A DNA stretch of 64,000 bases. Origin: Brevibacillus_H sp049846925. GTDB taxonomy: Bacteria > Bacillota > Bacilli > Brevibacillales > Brevibacillaceae. The stretch is from positions 1 through 64,000 of the forward strand of contig NZ_JBNCMT010000017.1 of assembly GCF_049846925.1 (NCBI RefSeq), read 5' to 3'. How positions within the stretch are numbered: position 1 is the first letter of the stretch; every line of letters begins with the position of its first letter. The position numbers and the translations under genes were made by a program. Shown here piece by piece: positions 24,475-32,740 of this stretch. The notes below the pieces were generated by a model. It ran no database searches and was not told where the DNA came from. It worked only from the letters and a program-made list of their open reading frames with translations.

Positions 24475-25221
24475 TTAAGGAATATAAATCATTTTGCGAG
24501 TCATGCCACCATCTACGAACAGCTCGGTTCCTGTGACAAAATCGTTGTTGTCATGAGTCAGGTAAAAACATGCCTTGGCGATGTCTTCGGGGCGGCCCAC
24601 CCTTTGTGCCAGATGCTGGAGATGATCTTCTGTGCGCAATGCATCATAATCACCAGTTTCAATCCATCCGGGAGAAATTGCGTTGACACGTATCCGGTCA
24701 GGGCCAAGTGATACAGCTAACGAATGGGTTAAGGATAGAATGCCTCCCTTGGATGCTGCATACGCTTCTGAATTAGGCTCTGACATATGAGCACGGGTCG
24801 AGGAAAGCATAACAATTGAGCCGCCTCCGTTTTCTTTCATGATCCGTGCAGCTTCCCGTGAGCAGAGAAATGTGCCTCGCAGGTTCGTATTTACTACGGA
24901 ATCCCATTCATCCAGGGAAAGGTCATAGGGCGATTTCCAGATGCCAAACCCCGCATTATTAATTAGGATATCGACACGACCATATTGAGATTGCACATTC
25001 TGAAACAAATTAATAATACTCGCCGGATCACTAACATCCGTGCGGTAAAATACAGCTTGTCCTCCAGCTTCATTGATTTCGCTGACAGTTGCGTTTCCAT
25101 CAACTGTGTTTTTTTCAGCAACAATCACCTGAGCGCCTTCTTGTGCATAACGAATCGACAGATGTTTGCCGATTCCACGACCAGCACCAGTAATGACAGC
25201 CACTTTGGAAGCAAATTTCAT
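24475..25221 (-). CDS. Short-chain dehydrogenase/reductase
   Basis: A 248-residue classical SDR enzyme. It has the NAD(P)-binding TGAGRGIG at residues 12-19, the structural NNAG near residue 89, catalytic Ser in MLSSTRA and the YxxxK motif YAASK near residue 154, followed by PGWIETG. It probably oxidises or reduces an alcohol/ketone substrate in the cytoplasm; the acidic residue after the second beta strand (VAEKNT) hints at NAD(H) preference. GAGGTG lies upstream of the ATG. A terminator for an upstream minus-strand gene sits just before it, so it seems to be a single-gene unit. Confidence 0.88.
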   Translation of the reverse strand: MKFASKVAVITGAGRGIGKHLSIRYAQEGAQVIVAEKNTVDGNATVSEINEAGGQAVFYRTDVSDPASIINLFQNVQSQYGRVDILINNAGFGIWKSPYDLSLDEWDSVVNTNLRGTFLCSREAARIMKENGGGSIVMLSSTRAHMSEPNSEAYAASKGGILSLTHSLAVSLGPDRIRVNAISPGWIETGDYDALRTEDHLQHLAQRVGRPEDIAKACFYLTHDNNDFVTGTELFVDGGMTRKMIYIP

Positions 25222-25262
25222 CTTTGTTCACCTCTTGCCAAGAATGAAGAAAGTACTCCGAA

Positions 25263-25295
25263 AAAAAGAAAGACCGTCTGTAAACTACAGACGGT
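25263..25295 (-). terminator. Minus-strand terminator after the 56-residue peptide gene
   Basis: Perfect 10-bp stem ACCGTCTGTA (25273-25282) / TACAGACGGT (25286-25295) with a 3-base loop; on the minus strand it is followed by CTTTCTTTTTTT. It closes a short transcript from the small ORF at 25450-25620. Confidence 0.85.
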
Positions 25296-25449
25296 AACAA
25301 GAGCTTAAAAAAACAATTCGCACCTTTAGATTACCATATTTGGGAAATCAGTAGCAAGTGTTTCGCTGCAAGTTTTATAAAAAATATCATACTGAAAGAT
25401 GAAGGGGGACTCCACCTTACTGACAGTCATCATCGTTTTTCTGGATGAA

Positions 25450-25620
25450 TTAGAATAATGCCTGAACTCCTTTTACGATCAGTGCGCCTGCGAAAACAGT
25501 CATTGCAACTACACCCACTATTGTAAACACTGGTGCCAGACTTGCCAAGAAAGTTGTAGCAACCGGGATTTGGAGTAAACCATAGCCTCCGAGAAGTCCA
25601 CCAAAGTAAGCCATGTTCAT
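25450..25620 (-). CDS. 56-residue hydrophobic peptide
   Basis: A minus-strand ORF with an excellent ribosome site (AGGAGGT, eight bases before the ATG at 25620) and its own terminator. The peptide starts MNMAYFGGLLGGYGLLQIP and continues with a long hydrophobic stretch (FLASLAPVFTIVGVVAMTVF) to AGALIVKGVQALF. It is Gly/Ala/Val-rich with only one charged residue (Lys), and spans the membrane once or twice. Size and composition resemble small sporulation membrane peptides, holin-like peptides or leaderless bacteriocins, but I recognise none. The neighbouring aminotransferase gene ends about 100 bases upstream on the same strand. Confidence 0.65.
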   Translation of the reverse strand: MNMAYFGGLLGGYGLLQIPVATTFLASLAPVFTIVGVVAMTVFAGALIVKGVQALF

Positions 25621-25718
25621 TGAGGATCACCTCCTGGAATGAATTGTCCTTACACTACTATAAATATGCAGACAACTTTTAGGTGACAGGGACAGTTATC
25701 ATAGGAGGCGATGCCTGT

Positions 25719-26903
25719 TTATTTTGATGTGAGGATGCTGTCTAGGCTTGAGGCGAAGCGCTCGAGTTCTTCTTCTGAATTATAGTAATGAACAGATGCA
25801 CGAATGAGCAACTCTAATTTTCTTTGTTCCATATCAAGTCTGGCTGAATTGGGGCCGACAAGGTGGACGTTAATGTTTTGTTCGGACAAGCTCTGTTTCA
25901 CTTCGCGAGGGTCCTTCGTATGGCAAGTGAAAGTGACAATTCCGCCACGGTTCTTTCCAATGTCCGTAACTTCTACACCAGAAATCCTCCCCAGGTGATT
26001 TCGCAGTAAATCACCAAGGCTTGCGATGCGAGAAGTGGATTCTTCCATACCTGTTTTCAAAAAGTAATCGACAGCCACACCTAGACCGATTTTGGCAGCC
26101 TGATTGGATTCCCAATTTTCAAAGCGTCTGGCATCTCCCCGAATAATGTACTTGTCAGCTTCCACCCAAGTAGCAGAATGGCAATCCAGGAATGGTGGCT
26201 CTACTTGTTCAATGCGCTCCTCCCGTACGTACAAAAAGCCTGTGCCACGAGGGCCTCGCAAATATTTTCGCCCGGTAGCCGTTAGAAAATCACAGCCGAT
26301 TTCTTTCACATTGATCGGAACCTGACCAACAGACTGGCACGCATCCAGCAGGTAGAGGACGTTGGCTTCTCTGGCAACCTGTCCAATCTCGGCAGCAGGG
26401 TTAATGAGGCCGCTATTAGTTGGGATATGATTAATTGCGATGAGTTTTACACGATCGTCGAGCATGTTCCGTAAAGCACTTGCAGATGTTTGACCATATT
26501 CATCATTCGGAATGACCTCAATAACTGCCCCTGTCTTTAGGGAGATTTGCAAAAACGCAATATAGTTGCTGCAATACTCCGTCATACTGGTAAGGATCCG
26601 GTCGCCAGGTTGAAAAGGAATTGAGTAAAACGCCATATCCCATGCTGTGGTTGCATTCTCAACAAGAGCGATTTCCCGGGAAGAACAGCCCAACATTCGA
26701 CTAACTGCTCGGTATGTATTCTCCGTTTTCTCAACAGCAGCATGCTCCGCTTCATAGCCACCAGTAAGTAACTCTTGTTTCAGGTGTTCTGTCATTGCAT
26801 CGTACACTGGTTTTGCCATTAGTGAAGCCCCTGCGTTATTCAAGTGAAGCACGTGTTCGCAGCCAGGCGTATCTTGTCTTGCTTTGCGCAAATCGAATCC
26901 CAT
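25719..26903 (-). CDS. Class V aminotransferase (cysteine desulfurase-like)
   Basis: A 394-residue PLP enzyme of fold type I. Recognisable are LHLNNAGASL at the N-terminus, VENATTAWDMAF near residue 81, the PLP ring-binding DACQSVGQVP near residue 188 and the PLP lysine in ATGRKYLRGPRGTGFL near residue 211. Similar proteins are labelled isopenicillin N epimerase-like or SufS-like, but the cysteine loop required for desulfurase activity is not evident, so the substrate is open. AGGGGGAG lies before the ATG. It stands alone between the cytochrome cd1-like gene and the hydrophobic peptide gene on the same strand. Confidence 0.85.
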   Translation of the reverse strand: MGFDLRKARQDTPGCEHVLHLNNAGASLMAKPVYDAMTEHLKQELLTGGYEAEHAAVEKTENTYRAVSRMLGCSSREIALVENATTAWDMAFYSIPFQPGDRILTSMTEYCSNYIAFLQISLKTGAVIEVIPNDEYGQTSASALRNMLDDRVKLIAINHIPTNSGLINPAAEIGQVAREANVLYLLDACQSVGQVPINVKEIGCDFLTATGRKYLRGPRGTGFLYVREERIEQVEPPFLDCHSATWVEADKYIIRGDARRFENWESNQAAKIGLGVAVDYFLKTGMEESTSRIASLGDLLRNHLGRISGVEVTDIGKNRGGIVTFTCHTKDPREVKQSLSEQNINVHLVGPNSARLDMEQRKLELLIRASVHYYNSEEELERFASSLDSILTSK

Positions 26904-27068
26904 TTTTTACTCCCCCTAGAAATTCTTTTCATTTTGAATATATCATGACAAAGTAAGATGTAGTCTGTTTGAATGTGTTTTTGCTCACAGAATTTTGTCT
27001 GAAAAATTAGTACAAATAAGACGGATATGACCGTATTCGTTTATGAACAGCGGTCGTTCCTGTTTGCA

Positions 27069-27106
27069 TAAAAAAAGAGTTGTCTACCTGGCGGGGCAGA
27101 CAACTC
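27069..27106 (-). terminator. Terminator of the cytochrome cd1-like gene
   Basis: On the minus strand GAGTTGTCT (27106-27098) pairs perfectly with AGACAACTC (27085-27077) around a 12-base loop and is followed by a run of seven T. Confidence 0.85.
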
Positions 27107-27120
27107 GAAGTTCTTCTCTA

Positions 27121-28809
27121 TTATGCTCCTGGCTCTTCCAATCGCAATCCTACGTTAAAGATACCAGTAGGAGTTTTGGTGCCAGTAATGGTTGTGATTT
27201 CTTCCAGTGTTTTTGCATCGTATACTTTGATCGCTTCGCCTTCCCACAAGGAAACATACACAGCGGAGCCATCCAGGTTAAACTCAGGGTGAACGGAAAC
27301 CGGACCGGCCTTAATCGAACCGTTTTTCGCAGCACCTTTGGTGACTAGCTCAAGGCTGTCTTTGTCGAATACCACGACTTCATCTCGGAAATCAGAACCG
27401 TCTTCATTCTTGAACACGATGTCAGCCCATACATATTGGCTGTTCGGATGTGAACGGATGAAGAGTCCCGGTCCATTCGTTTTGATCTGTTTGACCACTT
27501 CGAATGTTTTGGTGTCCCAGATGGTGATCAAGCCTTGACCGATTGCAGGAGTTCCCGCAAGCACACGACCATCTTTGGTAGTCCATGTTGCGCCAGGGCC
27601 AGGATGCGGCTTTTTACCAGCAGGAATCTTTTTCACCAGTTTTCCATTCATGACATCTATGACCGCTACGTGGTTATCGGTCTGCGATGCAACAAAGAAG
27701 AAGTCTCCCTTCGGAGTCTCGAATGCGTCGTGCAAAATACGACCTACGTCCGGAATGTCATGTACGATCGGGAAGGTGTTGTTGCCGTCTTTGTCTTTGG
27801 CTGACCAGTCGATCATCCAGACACGTCCGGCTTCTTTTAATGCGACGATAAAGTAAGGTTTGGCCGGAGTATCAAGGATTGCAGCACCACGAGAATGCAC
27901 CATGTTGCCATCTGGATCTACTCCAAAGGTTGGGATGATTTTCACAGGCTCCAATGTATCAGCCTTGAGAATCGCTACGCCGCCTGGCAAGTAGTTAGTA
28001 ACGGCAACCCATTTGCCATCATCCGAAATGGCTACCCCACGTGAATCGAGTCCGACCCGTGTTTTGCGCACAGCCTGGATGTTATAGAGATCCGCTTTGA
28101 AGAGCCATCCGTCACGACCGATGCCGTACATATACCGGGGATCTTTAGGATTGTAACTAATGTTATGAGTACGATACGAACCTTCAATGTGTCCGAGAGC
28201 TTTGTGATTTTTCCCGTCCATGACGAAGTACTTGCGTGTTTCCCGTTCCATAGCGACCATCAGCTCGTTCGGGTCTACTTCATACTTGGGTTTTGCCGGG
28301 AGTGCCTTCTCATCAGCGATGACAGTCATGGTTTGCTTGGCGTCATCCAGAGTCCATTTCATCTTGGATTCATCAACCGGGGTTTTGATATAATCGACGA
28401 GTCCCTTGATGAGTTCAGGGTTTAGTTCATTTTTGTAAGCAACCATGGATGTTCCAGGGCGTCCTTCCGTAATTACTTTGATCAGTTCTTCATTGGAAAC
28501 GGTAGCCAAACGTTCTGGCAAGAGGGCAGGACCTAATGCGCCCAAGCGAGTTTGTCCATGACAGCCTCCGCAGGTATCCAGATATACTTTTTCTACTTCG
28601 GAACTGGAAGCGGTTGCGCCAGTGGCGTTAGTTGTTGCAGGAGCGGGTGCTTGAGTTGTTGCTGCAGGTTTTGCGGCATCGGAAGGCGGATTGGGATTGG
28701 CAGGAGCAGATGTCTGTTGGGTACAGCCAAACAGCAGGGAAAAGCTCATTACGACTGATGTGGCAACCATGAGAGGTCTCCAAACTGACTTTCGGTTGCG
28801 TGAATTCAT
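27121..28809 (-). CDS. Cytochrome cd1-like lipoprotein (NirS/NirN family)
   Basis: A 562-residue protein, the usual length of cytochrome cd1 nitrite reductase. The start at 28809 has GGAGGTG five bases upstream. A lipoprotein signal ends in LLFGC (Cys29). A Pro/Ala/Thr linker leads to a cytochrome c domain with heme motif C80-G-G-C83-H84 and possible Met ligand M122 (GTSMVAY). An eight-bladed d1-type beta-propeller follows (about 190-560). His215 (THNI), His360 (ILHD) and His402 (PHPG) are spaced 145 and 42 residues apart, exactly like the proximal His182 and distal His327/His369 of Pseudomonas aeruginosa NirS. It would reduce nitrite to NO on the outer face of the membrane, or act as a NirN-like d1 maturation enzyme. 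It stands alone. Confidence 0.85.
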   Translation of the reverse strand: MNSRNRKSVWRPLMVATSVVMSFSLLFGCTQQTSAPANPNPPSDAAKPAATTQAPAPATTNATGATASSSEVEKVYLDTCGGCHGQTRLGALGPALLPERLATVSNEELIKVITEGRPGTSMVAYKNELNPELIKGLVDYIKTPVDESKMKWTLDDAKQTMTVIADEKALPAKPKYEVDPNELMVAMERETRKYFVMDGKNHKALGHIEGSYRTHNISYNPKDPRYMYGIGRDGWLFKADLYNIQAVRKTRVGLDSRGVAISDDGKWVAVTNYLPGGVAILKADTLEPVKIIPTFGVDPDGNMVHSRGAAILDTPAKPYFIVALKEAGRVWMIDWSAKDKDGNNTFPIVHDIPDVGRILHDAFETPKGDFFFVASQTDNHVAVIDVMNGKLVKKIPAGKKPHPGPGATWTTKDGRVLAGTPAIGQGLITIWDTKTFEVVKQIKTNGPGLFIRSHPNSQYVWADIVFKNEDGSDFRDEVVVFDKDSLELVTKGAAKNGSIKAGPVSVHPEFNLDGSAVYVSLWEGEAIKVYDAKTLEEITTITGTKTPTGIFNVGLRLEEPGA

Positions 28810-29030
28810 ACATACACCTCCATTATTCTTTTGTCGAAAAATTGAAATTCTTATCAATAAACCCCTCCCTAAATTGTGAATCTACTTCCTATTTTTTCAA
28901 AATGACAGCTTAATTCGCTGTGATAATAATCCCGAATAAAGAGGCAATTGTTACAGATGTTTGAATAATTCGAGGAAAGATTTAGAACGGATAAACATTT
29001 TTCTATATTAATGATGATTATATAATTTTT

Positions 29031-29276
29031 GAGTCTGGGAGGGTTTATTACAGAGGATTGGATATGTATAAAGGACAAGTGGATAATCCGCTAAGTTTGA
29101 ATCGGTATACGTACGTAACGAGCAATCCGTTGAGGTATGTTGATCCGAGTGGATACAGTGTAAAAGAAGCTGTTGATGATGACTTAGACCCAATGGAAAA
29201 AACTTGGATAGGACAAAAAGTCCATACCCTATCAAAATTGAGCGAGATTTGTACCGATCATAAAATCACCCCTTGA
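29031..29276 (+). pseudogene. 3' fragment of an RHS/WapA-type repeat toxin gene
   Basis: From 29031 the frame encodes ESGRVYYRGLDMYKG, then PLSLNRYTYVTSNPLRYVDP followed by SGY, the hallmark C-terminal end of the RHS-associated core. The frame has no start and no upstream RHS repeats, so only the tail of the core survives, followed by about 45 residues of variable sequence. It marks the edge of a polymorphic-toxin locus in which the toxin body is missing and a train of immunity-type genes remains. Confidence 0.75.
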
Positions 29277-29613
29277 CTATATCTATATTTCAGGATTCTC
29301 TAAAGTTACTTTTGAAGGAGTTGAATCTGCGTTTCTTGACATTTCTCTTTTTAACCCTGAGAAGGAAAGTGAATTTATAAAAATGGCCAATGGAGAACCT
29401 ATAAGTTGGAAGCGGAAATGGGGAAAAGTAGCAGATTTTGAAAGTTGCATTTATCTACTTGGAGGGAATATTGACTGGCCGCCAGGAGGATTTAACTTAG
29501 GGATTAATAGTGTAGGCAATATTCGGATAGAATTTCAGATTGAAGATTGTATTTTAGGGTCGGATTATTCCATAAATCCTCGCAAATTTTGTTACAAATT
29601 CAACCATTTATAA
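29242..29613 (+). pseudogene. Remnant immunity-type gene lacking a start
   Basis: A frame open from 29242 to 29613 encodes ISGFSKVTFEGVESAFLDIS, later KRKWGKVADFESCIYLLGG and NIDWPPGGFNLGINSVG. The first ATG in frame is at 29383, in the middle of the conserved-looking region, and there is no ribosome site for it. The 5' end overlaps the RHS tail in another frame, so the gene appears truncated at its N-terminus. Small acidic proteins of this kind follow RHS toxins as immunity proteins; that role is inferred from position. Confidence 0.5.
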
Positions 29614-29641
29614 GAGCTCCTTAATGGATTGGAGGATTTAC

Positions 29642-29953
29642 ATGAGTAAAATTTTTAATGAAGATATGTTTATCAAAAGAAATAGTGCGTTTTTATATAA
29701 AAAATTGGAGGATTTCCTAAGAACGGAAATAAATGAATATACCTTCCCGAATATTTATAGTTTCATCTCGTTGGAGAATTTTAGGAATGGAGAATATGAG
29801 GGCAATCAATACCTAATCCAAAAAATTAATACTCAAGAAATACAGGTAATTGATATTGTATCAGAAGAATATATGAGCGATGTTTCTCAAACGAGATTTA
29901 AGATTAGCGTAGCTGAAATGATTGAACTTCTTGAGGAAATCAATAACAAATAA
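29642..29953 (+). CDS. Small protein, probable RHS-linked immunity factor
   Basis: A 103-residue acidic soluble protein starting at ATG 29642 with TTGGAGGA seven bases upstream. It begins MSKIFNEDMFIKRNSAFLY and ends with an acidic helix (ISVAEMIELLEEINNK). It has no signal peptide and no recognised domain. The AT-rich composition, small size and position after an RHS fragment suggest an immunity gene or orphan from a toxin cassette. Confidence 0.55.
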   Translation: MSKIFNEDMFIKRNSAFLYKKLEDFLRTEINEYTFPNIYSFISLENFRNGEYEGNQYLIQKINTQEIQVIDIVSEEYMSDVSQTRFKISVAEMIELLEEINNK

Positions 29954-29987
29954 AAAAGATGAGAGTAATTGAACCTTGATCTTCTGA

Positions 29988-30020
29988 GGTTTCTTTTTGT
30001 TGGAAGGATGAAGCCAATCA
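29988..30020 (+). repeat. Cassette-boundary repeat, copy 1
   Basis: A T-rich stretch followed by AAGGATGAAGCCAAT (29988-30019) recurs, with a few changes, at 31577-31609 (AAGGATTAAGCCAAT); both lie in gaps between immunity-type genes. The frame after each (KPI...) looks like a toxin C-terminal remnant. Confidence 0.5.
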
Positions 30021-30084
30021 TTGGCAAAAAAGATTATCATGAGGGACCATTGATTCCAATGCCGTAACCATTAGGGGATACATT

Positions 30085-30356
30085 ATGAAAAAATATAGCA
30101 ATTTATATTGTAAAATATTTGTAGACACTGCTATGGAATTAGACATGTTTTTAGAAACAGTAAGAAAAAATTAACAGGTAAATCCAATAGACAAATCATC
30201 GAATCTGATACATGTGAGATTTATGGAAACAACAATAAAGAATATGATTCTTTAAAAAAGTAGACCAAACGGTCTGATTCGTTCGAAGCAGTAGCTGCAT
30301 GTGATTTGGAAGAGGAACTCCCAGACAGTGGTGGCTACACAATTTTTAAAAAGTAA
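30085..30356 (+). pseudogene. Degraded immunity-type gene (frameshift and in-frame stop)
   Basis: The frame starts MKKYSNLYCKIFVDTAMELD and stops at 30172 after an A6 run; adding one A continues it as ETVRKKLTGKSNRQIIESD, then NNNKEYDSLKK to a TAG, also beside an A6 run. Beyond the TAG the same frame gives EAVAACDLEEELPDSGGY, which looks like the C-terminal end of such proteins. The middle is short, so an internal deletion is likely as well. It is a decayed immunity gene; function is inferred from context only. Confidence 0.55.
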
Positions 30357-30409
30357 TCCTTTTAAAAGAGGGGAGCGATTGAAAATTAAATTGCTGAGAG
30401 AGGATCTCT

Positions 30410-31183
30410 ATGAATAGTTATGACCAGATTTTTAATGATGCAGAAAGGAATTATATACATGGAAATTTTCAATTTGCGCTTGAACTATTTGAGAAAGCAT
30501 TGTCTTTAAAAAAATCTGAGGATTGTTTCAATTATATAGCTTGCTGCTATTTAAATTTAGGGGAGTTAGTAAAGGCGAAAAAGATTCTTAAGGAACTGAC
30601 TGTACAAAATCATACTTGGGAACTACCAATAATGAATGTAGGAAGGGTTAATCTAAAGTTAGGTAATCTTGAAGATGCCCTAGAATGCTTTGAATCAGCA
30701 TTAAAGATTGAACCAAGTAGTGAGGATGCTAATTTTTATTTGGGTGTATACCATTTTCAAGTAAAAGATTATTTGACGGCTAAGATGTATTATGAAAGAT
30801 CGTTATCTATTGATAATGAACAATCAGAAGTCCATTTAAATTTAGGCCTATGTTATCTTAATTTAAATGATTTTGAAGCGGCAATCAAAGAATTTAAACA
30901 GGCTTATTTCCTAGACTGTGACTGTACCAAAGCAATTTATAATCAAGGTTTAGCCCACTATCTAATGGGTAACTATAGAGATGCTCTAAAATATTATTTG
31001 AGAGCAAATGAACAAGAAAAAGATGATCCCGAAATAATGTACGATATTGCGCATTGTTATTATAAATGTAACGAATTTGAAAAATCTATTCACTGGGGAA
31101 ACCAGGTACTAAAAATTGATCACAAACATAAAAATGCTTCTAAATTAGTAAAAAACGTTGTGATTTTAAAAGGTAGAGGTTAG
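30410..31183 (+). CDS. Tetratricopeptide-repeat protein
   Basis: A 257-residue soluble protein made of about six to seven TPR units (for example ALELFEKALSLKKSEDCFNY, ALECFESALKIEPSSEDANF, AIKEFKQAYFLDCDCTKAIY), with the typical Ala, Gly and aromatic positions. TPRs form a superhelix for protein-protein contacts; no enzymatic domain is present. The start ATG 30410 has AGAGGAT upstream. It lies within the AT-rich immunity-gene island and could be a regulator or binding partner of a cassette product, but there is no direct evidence for this. Confidence 0.8.
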   Translation: MNSYDQIFNDAERNYIHGNFQFALELFEKALSLKKSEDCFNYIACCYLNLGELVKAKKILKELTVQNHTWELPIMNVGRVNLKLGNLEDALECFESALKIEPSSEDANFYLGVYHFQVKDYLTAKMYYERSLSIDNEQSEVHLNLGLCYLNLNDFEAAIKEFKQAYFLDCDCTKAIYNQGLAHYLMGNYRDALKYYLRANEQEKDDPEIMYDIAHCYYKCNEFEKSIHWGNQVLKIDHKHKNASKLVKNVVILKGRG

Positions 31184-31230
31184 AACAAGGCATCAGAATT
31201 ATACTAAAAAATATGTTAAGAGGGCTGTAA

Positions 31231-31527
31231 ATGAAAACTCTTGATAAACTTGAAAACTTGCTTATAGGAGAAGAGGGGCTTCTTATTTCACTTAGAATGG
31301 GAGAAGGGTTTAAAAAAGAACTCTTTCATGAGATATGCAGCCTATTAAAACAGTTAGCAGAACAGTGGGCTAAAGAAGTATCAATTCCTAAACGAGCAGT
31401 GGGTATTTTTGTAGATTTGTACCCATCTATGGAATCAGCTAGTTATTTATACAATGAATCGGAGCGTATCGAAATATTGGAAGCGGCTGACATCATTGCT
31501 GATTTGATTAGAGAGTGTTGTAACTAA
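31231..31527 (+). CDS. Small uncharacterised protein of the immunity island
   Basis: A 98-residue acidic, mostly helical protein (MKTLDKLENLLIGEEGLLIS, FKKELFHEICSLLKQLAEQW, ILEAADIIADLIRECC). AAGAGGGC precedes the ATG. It has no signal peptide or membrane span. The sequence resembles short immunity proteins found behind RHS toxins, but I cannot name a family. It follows the TPR gene by 47 bases in the same direction. Confidence 0.55.
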   Translation: MKTLDKLENLLIGEEGLLISLRMGEGFKKELFHEICSLLKQLAEQWAKEVSIPKRAVGIFVDLYPSMESASYLYNESERIEILEAADIIADLIRECCN

Positions 31528-31576
31528 CACAAAATTTCTATTTCTATTCTATCCCCATTCAATTAAAACTCGTTTT

Positions 31577-31682
31577 GGATTTTCTTTTTATTTTAAGGAT
31601 TAAGCCAATTGTAGATAATATCGGTGGAGCTGCAGTAGTAGAGAAGCAAATAATCAAAATCTTAGTTGTTAAAGGCAGTTAA
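31577..31682 (+). repeat. Cassette-boundary repeat, copy 2, with toxin-tail remnant
   Basis: The T-rich stretch plus AAGGATTAAGCCAAT (31577-31609) matches the repeat at 29988. It runs directly into an open frame without start, KPIVDNIGGAAVVEKQIIK and LVVKGS, ending at 31682, which looks like the extreme C-terminus of a toxin. No other gene is seen in the 31528-31729 gap. Confidence 0.4.
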
Positions 31683-31729
31683 ACTGTTGAGGTACTCTAT
31701 TTTAACCGCTGGCGGATAGCAAAATAGTA

Positions 31730-32077
31730 TTGAGTATTAGAACGGCTTCCTGCAAATCAAGGAACCTTGGTAATTTTGAGAAATGTTATTGGACAAATGG
31801 TATCATAGGCCGAACAAATAGTTTAGGTCTAACCTCTTATTGGATGCGAGGGGTAGTAATCTTTTCTAAGAATGATCCTTTACTATTCGAAAAATATAAG
31901 TGGATCAAAATGGATACGAATTGGGCACCTAAAATGGATTTGTCATTTTTGGACAAAGCAGATTATTCATGGGCATACAGTGAAGATTTTAATAATTATA
32001 TTAAACCTGCTAGCTTCGTTGGGAACTTTTACTTGGATATGGAAAGTGGAGTTTTATATTTTGAAGTTGAAAGGTAG
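31730..32077 (+). pseudogene. Truncated immunity-type gene
   Basis: An open frame of 115 codons whose only available start is a TTG without a good ribosome site. The C-terminal 75 residues look like a real small protein (FSKNDPLLFEKYKWIKMD, APKMDLSFLDKADYSWAYSE, FVGNFYLDMESGVLYFEVE), while the N-terminal part reads like out-of-frame sequence. It is probably the 3' part of an immunity gene whose 5' end was lost by recombination at the cassette boundary just upstream. No named family was recognised. Confidence 0.45.
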
Positions 32078-32172
32078 ATTCATCGATAATTTGGGAGAAT
32101 AATTTGGCCATGAAGCCAACTTGAAATTTAATATTTCAAATAAAAGAACATGTAAAGAAAAGGTGAAAAGAT

Positions 32173-32643
32173 TTGAATGGTTCTTATGGTAACCGAGATT
32201 TGACTCTTGATGAAATTGCTATTAAAGAAGGCTTTACAAGTCCATTTATCGTTGATGAAAAGGTTCCTTTATCAAAATGGTTCGGAAGCGTTCTCGATGT
32301 AAAACTAAAAGATTTATCGGATGGTGACATTGCAAGATTAATACGGCAAAAATTTCACTTAACTTATATTATTCCTGAAGCATTGTATCGCTTATATCAA
32401 AATCCACTTGCAGGTGATTTATATGATGCTGAAATATTAATTAGCATGAATGAGGTTAAGGATCAATTTTGGAAAGACCATAATAATTTAACATCAGATG
32501 TACGGGATTATTTAATAAATATAAATGAGGAAGATAGTAAAATAAAAAACATTAAAATAATCACTGAAGAAGAGCCTGAGGAAATTTTGGGGAAGATTCA
32601 GCAGTTTGAAAAGAAATTGACGTCAATTTTACTAACAATCTAA
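32173..32643 (+). CDS. CdiI-type contact-dependent inhibition immunity protein
   Basis: A 156-residue protein with the features of the CdiI_3-like immunity family: LTLDEIAIKEGF at the N-terminus, VPLSKWFGSVLDVKLKDLS, then DGDIARLIRQKFHLTYIIPE and a following Asn-Pro-Leu-x-Gly-(D/E)-x-Tyr-Asp box (residues about 77-88). The TTG start at 32173 has AAAGGTGA upstream. It would bind and neutralise a cognate nuclease-type toxin tip in the cytoplasm. No intact toxin is in the island, so it is an orphan immunity gene protecting against non-self toxins. The family call is from memory of the motif and would need a profile search. Confidence 0.7.
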   Translation: MNGSYGNRDLTLDEIAIKEGFTSPFIVDEKVPLSKWFGSVLDVKLKDLSDGDIARLIRQKFHLTYIIPEALYRLYQNPLAGDLYDAEILISMNEVKDQFWKDHNNLTSDVRDYLININEEDSKIKNIKIITEEEPEEILGKIQQFEKKLTSILLTI

Positions 32644-32740
32644 TCTAATATTTTTGAAAAAAACGAAATTATTGTTAGTATAAATTTGGATTGTTATTAG
32701 TTGAAAAAATTAATTCTTGGAGGATAGGGGAGAGGTATGA

